Shown here: piece after piece, positions 58,390-64,000 of the stretch
Position numbering within the stretch: position 1 is the stretch's first letter
Layout of the letters: every line of letters starts with the position of its first letter
The notes under the pieces: generated by a model
Databases searched by the model: none
Told to the model about the DNA's origin: nothing
Seen by the model: only the letters and a program-made list of their open reading frames with translations
Program-made: the position numbers and the translations under genes
DNA from: Panicum virgatum
Lineage: Eukaryota > Streptophyta > Magnoliopsida > Poales > Poaceae
NCBI RefSeq assembly: GCF_016808335.1
Contig: NC_053146.1
Span: 41,970,470-42,034,469 of the forward strand
DNA length: 64,000 nt
Reading direction: 5' to 3'

Positions 58390-60847
58390 TTGCTTTAGGA
58401 CACTCTGATTTCAGTTTTTCTAGGCATCCTTGATCAGAACCGATCTGACCGGTTTGGGCAACCGGTCTACACGCCCAGATATAAGACTCAGCCCAAGATG
58501 GCCCAGACACTGCCCGGTCCGTGACATTCTCTCCCGTCTAAAATGTGGCTTGCCCTCAAGCCGCTGCTGTTGAAGCCACCTTGTTGTTCTCTACACATGC
58601 TGGCACTTATACGCTCAATGCACCCAACTCTATTGACTGAACATGCAAATAGTTCATCGCAAGCCTCCCCAGTTTCATGCCGGTTGCTTGACTGAATATG
58701 CACCAAACTGATGCACCAAACTGAATGGGCTAACTTGGTTGAGACAGTAACCATGTAGACACAAGATGCTTTGTTAGGAGCACACTGATGATATTGTCAC
58801 TCATTTGTAAGACTTCAGAGCTTGCAAATTGAAGCATGGAACTTCCATAAATGCTGTGTTAGCCACACCTGGCTTTTGTTCAATAATGCTCAAGCAATCT
58901 GATCATGTGAATGCACAACCACATTCTCTGAAGAATAGGCCAAACATGGAATTTGGGACACATCTGTAGGATTCCATATGCAAATACAAAGCAGTAGAGG
59001 TCAAGGTCCAGTACCTTCTTGTTCCTTTTATTTGCAGTTGCAAAAATGTAGTCCTCTGAAATACAGTCTTTGTAGTAATTGCAGGACAAGAAATAGACAT
59101 CCATCAGTTGTATAATGCAAAAGCTTGTTGTTTGCCTGACATAGAAAAAATTCACCAGAGGAGGCCATTGCTTCAGTTCAACTAGCAGCTATAAACCACC
59201 TTGCTAAACAATCAGTGCCCAATTCCTTGACTGAACCAAGGCTGACAGAACAAACACTCTGAAAGATTTGGCCATACCACCATTGCACTTGAAACTGTCC
59301 AGCATGCATACTATGGCATTGATCTTGACTTCACTCCACCAAATGGAATTAGGAACTACTACTGTAAGATAGGTTCTATCCCATTGAAATAGTTGCTCAA
59401 ACCCCTGGAACAGACACACACTTTCTGTGTAGCTAACCGCAAGAAGCTCTCTGATTCCTTCAGTTAGCAACTTCATCTTGCACTTACTGACTGAATAACA
59501 AAACATTATTGGCAACAACTTTTCCAACAGCATAACCAATATATGACAATTGAAGGATGGCCAGTAATGGTCTGAGCAAGGTGTTACTGTCCCTCTGAAG
59601 ATGTGGCCATAGCATCCATGCAATCTGAGTAGTAAAAACACACTCATGCCTAAGGTCAACTAACACTCCCTTGGATCTAGCGCCATCTAGACAAATCACT
59701 GACCATGGGGGTTTTTGGCACAATGTCAACTTTCTTAGGATTCCAAGTAGATGACCTTTGTCCCTTGACTAAAGTAGCAGGTGACGGGTTCTGAGCAATG
59801 ATTCTCCCAAACACCTTCTCGGCATCACAAACAACACCAATTGAGCACTCAGGGATGGTGTTGGTGATGTACCTGATCTGATTGCACTCAAATGAGTTGC
59901 CCTCATTGGTGTCCAATGTGGAATCCACTAATGTTGCTGCAGAGTTGCTCGCTAGCGCTATTGGCATGATGGTGCTCTAAATTTGCATTGAGCACGTGGT
60001 GGGTGATCTGCTGGGGAACCCATATCCTCTGAACTCGAAGCAGTTGTTGCTTGTGTGGATGTTGGCGTGGAACTTGTGACTCCATCTTTAGCACCTGATT
60101 GAGCCTGGGAATGGGTGGGCGCTGGTGCCATTGGTGGTGCGCCCCGCCCAATTGTTAGAACAGCAGCGGGTGTGGTCGGCGCCGTGGTCGGAGCCGAGGA
60201 TGCCGCAAGCTTCCGGTTGAGGTGCCTGAGCCGCTTCATCAAAATCTTGTCGATGCGGTGGGCATGGACGTGCAAAAAACCACGCATGTAGTCGTTTTAT
60301 CTTCTATGTACTTGGCCACCTTGATGTGAAGAGTGCTTGTTGCAGGCTTGCAAAGCATTCCATCGAACATCTTCCGGGCACTTCTCGAGGTGGATGTGTC
60401 ATGGGCAGCAAAGGAGGCTGGGGATGCATCCTTGGAGGTCGGTGGAGTTGTCGTCGAGGGCGAGTTGGTGCAGACAACGCTGGTCGTCGTGGCGGCCGTG
60501 GTTGTAGGCGAAGGAGCAGTCGATGAGCGCCAGCCATCGTGGCACCCGCGGGTGTAGGTGAAGGTGCCGACGCAGGGCTGGCGGCGACCTGCGCCGAGGT
60601 TGGAGTGGAGGGTGCCGATGCCGCGACCTGTGTCAAGATCGGAGCGGAGGGCGCTGATGACCATGTCGTAGACGCGATAACCTTGGGGTGGTATGCATCC
60701 TTGCAAGCGCCTCCTCCATCTTCCATAGCAACCCGTCGGCAGCGGCAGGAACAGGTGGAGCCATGGCACTCTCAAATTCAGCCGCGCTTGGGTCTGATTT
60801 GGGGGAAAAATTGATGGATTCTGAAGAACAAGGCTCTGATTACCGAT
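58390..60847 (-). mobile_element. Internal region of a second minus-oriented LTR element (unassigned)
   Basis: A primer-site-like sequence at its right edge and a G/A-rich tract next to TGTCACGG on the minus strand near 58520 suggest an LTR-element interior. Minus-strand frames (60775-60239, 60287-59958, 59967-59677, 59659-59204) are partly open, with a Pro/Ala/Thr-rich start and a segment like GVLVDLRHECVFTTQI. I recognise none as Gag or Pol. The left LTR is not identifiable. Borders are uncertain. Confidence 0.4.
60832..60846 (-). other. Probable primer binding site (tRNA-Met type)
   Basis: On the minus strand the sequence reads TCGGTAATCAGAGCC, one inserted base away from the usual TGGTATCAGAGCC. 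It abuts a TGTTATGAACC LTR-like border at 60848. Confidence 0.5.
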
Positions 60848-63339
60848 TGTTATGAACCTACTCGGATAAACTAGATAAGATGAGGAAATCTGGGGAGAAT
60901 CGAGAGGAATAGGAGAAGAACATGGAGACCAAGTGTCGCTGCGGGAAATGAGCGACTACTAAACTACTCGATTGCTCGTTTGTTGTGTGCTTATGGTCTA
61001 GCACACAAAGACTCGAGGATTTAGACTTGTTCGGGCCAAAAATGCCCTACGTTCAGTATGGGGGTGGTGTTCTTACTCTATTGCTCTCGAGCCCGGGTGC
61101 TCAAAGTTCTGAGAGGAGCTTACAAGCGGTGTCAACTAGTATCGAACATCTAGGAGTCCAAACATTTCCTACGTGGGGGTCTTTTCCTTGTATAGTCCAA
61201 GGTGGGGCCCCCCATTTACATATATCTAGCGATGTGTCTTGGCTTTGTCTAGGAGTCCTTCGTCCTCGTCAGTCGTCGGGGCCCACTCGGTCAGTCGGGA
61301 GTGGGGAGGCTCGAGTCTGGCTGGTTTTCATGGGCAACGGGTTGTCCAAGCACTGTCCCATCTTCGACCAGTCGGGACAGCCTGGTCACTCGGATGATCG
61401 CTCGGGGATCACCTCCTGTCTTATCCGCCTGGGTCTACGCCCCTTATCTGCAGGGCTACCTCACCTCCTCCTTTCGTAACCCCTGCCCGTAGGGCAGCGC
61501 GCCCGGTGAGGGGTGCCTTACCGAGGTCTGGTGGGAGACGTCCGGTCACGCTCGCTGGCGTAATGGAGTGGTGCGCAGGGGCAACCATCATTACGGCGTA
61601 GGAGGCGACGTCCGTTGACGCCCTCTTCCGCAGTGTCGCGGGGCCCGCACTTGCGGTGCTGTCCCTCTGTCAGAGAGCCCTGTAGCCTATGTCTACGGCG
61701 CAAGATAAGGGGAACAGGCGTCGTGGAGCCTGTACGGGGGCCTGTCTTGATCAGCACGCCTGTCAGGCGGGGAGGCAATCTTGGAGCTCACGGCCTGGGT
61801 CGTCCGGTACGGCTCTGACCCGGAGCGCTAGGTCGGGGAGCCTCTACGTGTCCTGGGAGGTCGGGCTCCCAGCCGTGTTGGCTTATGAACGAAGGCAACT
61901 GCCTACGCTGGTTGGTGGGCTGCGCCGCGTCCGGCCCAGGAGACTGGTTGGGCTGTCCCTGCACGAGTCAAGCCCGTCGGGGGTCCCGGGTTTACACCCC
62001 CATCAAAGGCCCCCCAAGTGGCTCTGCGATTTTGATAACCGCGGAGCCGCTGGACTTGGTTTGATGACCCCTGGCCGGGGTGTCCCATCTACCTGTCCGC
62101 ATTCCCAGTGGGCGCCAGTGCTGGCGTGACGGAGTCGTGCCGGTCTTGATGGCCGGCTGGAGCGCGGGTGCCGTGGAATCTCGAGGCCTGCCGTCGTGTG
62201 TTATCACCGCGCTGCGGGCGCCTCGGCTTCCCCCCTGCTCGGGACCGCCCCTCATTGGTGGGTCGTGCGGTGCCCATGCCCGAGTGGCGCGGCGGTCGCT
62301 CGGCGAGCCGGCCCCGTTCCACCAGTATTTAAGAGAGGGGTTCTGTTTGGTGAAGACTTTTGGCATGCCATGTTTGACCAGCCCGTTGGGTGCTGGGGCC
62401 GTTCGTGTCCACTCTTGCCTATAAATAGGGGCATTATGGAGATATGGTTCCACACGAGAAAACGGATCATGGAAATTCCTTTGGTAGTTTTCTTCTTCAC
62501 ACCCCACACCCGCCCCCCAGATGAGAGCGAGCATGTCCTATGTCTCTGGTGCTAGAAGAATGCTTGCGAGCGGCGGGAGATCTTCCTCAGACATGGGCCC
62601 GATATCGCGCTCCTTCCGCGAATCGCGACCCGGCGCCAATGGACCCGGGGGCTGCCTACTGGAGTTAGGCAAGCCAGGCCACTGGTTCCCTTTCCAAGGG
62701 GCGTAGTAAGTGGCCATATCTCGCTTGTGGCTCCCTTGGTATTCCTTTGGTGCCGGTCTGGCGAAGGGCTCGGCAAGGAGTCAGGAGGGGGCCTCGACGA
62801 GACACTCGGGCTCGCGTCGGCTTTGGAGTCTTCCCGTGCCGCGGCACCCCACTTTTTCGCCACTGGAGGTCCCTTGGTGAGACGGACGCCGGGGGGATGG
62901 GTCGGCGAGGATGCCTGAAAGGTCCCCGTGGGGTTCCTTGAGCATGTCCTCTACCTCCGTCCGCAGTGCCCGTTGCCTTTTTCTTCAGCAGTTGAGGGGG
63001 AAGGTCGTAGCCGGAGAATGGGTTCCCGAGGGCGCCTTCTTTGTCGCTGTTGTCGTTCGAAACCCACAGGCGAGCAGCGACAGGCAACACGAAAAGCCGG
63101 GAGGTCACCGGGGCGCTGGCAGGCACTGCTCCCTCGTCGACGGCCCGCAATTCTAGCAACGCGCCGCGGCTTGTGAAGACGCAGGGCGTGCCACCTGACC
63201 TATACCCGATCAGGAAGGTGCGGACGTGCTTGCGATGATTGACCTGCACACAAAACACGTGGAAATATAAGTCCGAGCCGTGGTCGGCTCCCCGGGACGA
63301 CTCTTGCATCGACTTTAAAGAGCCGATCGAGTCCCGGTG
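60848..63339. other. GC-rich LTR-derived sequence, structure unresolved
   Basis: Starts with a TG border that would end a minus-oriented 5' LTR. It includes a minus-strand TATA-like site near 61220 and a plus-strand TATA box at 62420, so at least two LTR pieces of opposite orientation are joined. Long overlapping open frames reflect GC content; no protein family is recognised. Confidence 0.35.
62420..62427 (+). promoter_or_regulatory. TATA box of a plus-oriented LTR
   Basis: TATAAATA in the context GCCTATAAATAGGGGC is followed by LTR-like sequence. No host coding region follows it. Confidence 0.45.
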
Positions 63340-64000
63340 TCAGATGGGATCTGTATTTATCCGGATATTGATGAATAAAGCAAATAACTATAAAGCTGCT
63401 TCAATTAAATCTAATTGATCTAATCCACGACGATAAAGGCTTCACTGCTAGATCGGAACATCCTACACGTGACTGGGCCTAATAAACGTAACAGATAACT
63501 AAACCATAACCAAAACAGAGGCCTAAGAACTAGCAAGAGACGATTCCCGGATCAATTCCCTGTTAAGACTAAAGCAAAGCATCTAAGGCGCCACCGGATC
63601 GTCCAACCCGTTTGCAAGGCCTAACCTAGCAGATATTACGCCAACTCTTAAGAACAAGAGCAAACCGTAACAGATCAGATCTACTAAACATGAAAGAAGC
63701 AGGGTGTCGTCTCTGTGCAACTAATCCTATATGACAAGAACTAGCATAAGATTGAAACGTGACTGCACAGAGACAACATGATATTCGTAGATGATAAACA
63801 ACAAGGCATGATAGATCTACTAAAAGCCATGCTACGAACATCAAGATAACTAGCATTACTCGCCATAAAAAACGCTTCAGTACGAGTAATACCAAGGTAA
63901 AAGCAAGAACAACGCTGCCCTGATCGCGAGAAGCAATCAGGGCAGCATGGCGCTTACTTGGATGAAACCCTAGAATTAGGGATGGCGATGCGCCGAGAGT
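63340..64000. other. Probable start of another LTR element, cut by the window end
   Basis: Begins TGTCAGATGGGATCTG and is AT-richer than the preceding block. Its texture resembles long grass gypsy LTRs, including AAACCCTAGAATTAGGG near the end. The other border is outside the window. Confidence 0.35.

Noticed and set aside
62665..63309. 214-codon minus-strand frame
   Set aside because: High GC content gives open frames in several phases here; the interval looks LTR-derived and no family is recognised.

Overview
The window is plant nuclear DNA, most likely from a grass (Poaceae) and probably a panicoid. Spliced GT-AG genes, grass-type LTR retrotransposons, CACTA, hAT, PIF/Harbinger and Stowaway elements, and GC-rich first exons all point that way. 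I see no bacterial operon, CRISPR array, rRNA or tRNA gene. Two host genes are supported. Almost everything else is transposable-element (TE) DNA, and many elements still show target-site duplications (TSDs), so the order of nesting can be read directly.

1-19,400: a complete minus-strand gene for CTC1, the large subunit of the telomere-protecting CST complex. It has 17 proposed exons, all open and joined in phase. A Ty1/copia element (1927-7453) sits in its last intron and a non-autonomous Ty3/gypsy element (9260-12703) sits in intron 13. Both lie antisense to the gene. The copia itself carries a 257-bp hAT MITE. The gypsy has no reverse transcriptase or integrase but carries two diverged protease copies.

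19,600-38,300: TE-dominated. In order there is a short retroposed LINE fragment with an 11-bp TSD, a non-autonomous CACTA (22031-23998), and a 6.9-kb CACTA (25501-32445). The larger CACTA has a decayed TNP2 transposase and a Ulp1-like cysteine protease. Next comes a minus-strand L1-type LINE (about 32969-38300), broken by a 1.37-kb solo LTR and a 583-bp hAT-type element.

38,300-48,800: a MITE-rich interval, including a PIF/Harbinger-type MITE inserted into another copy of its own family. The interval surrounds the second host gene (43331-45220, plus strand), a two-exon gene for a 173-residue protein I cannot assign a function.

48,800-64,000: remains of a minus-oriented gypsy element. It was interrupted by a solo LTR (51427-52740) and by an almost intact 4.57-kb autonomous-type hAT element (52918-57487). 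Beyond it lie further LTR-retrotransposon remains whose borders I could not resolve.

Exon boundaries were read by eye from splice signals, phase continuity and family resemblance. No alignment or database search was run.
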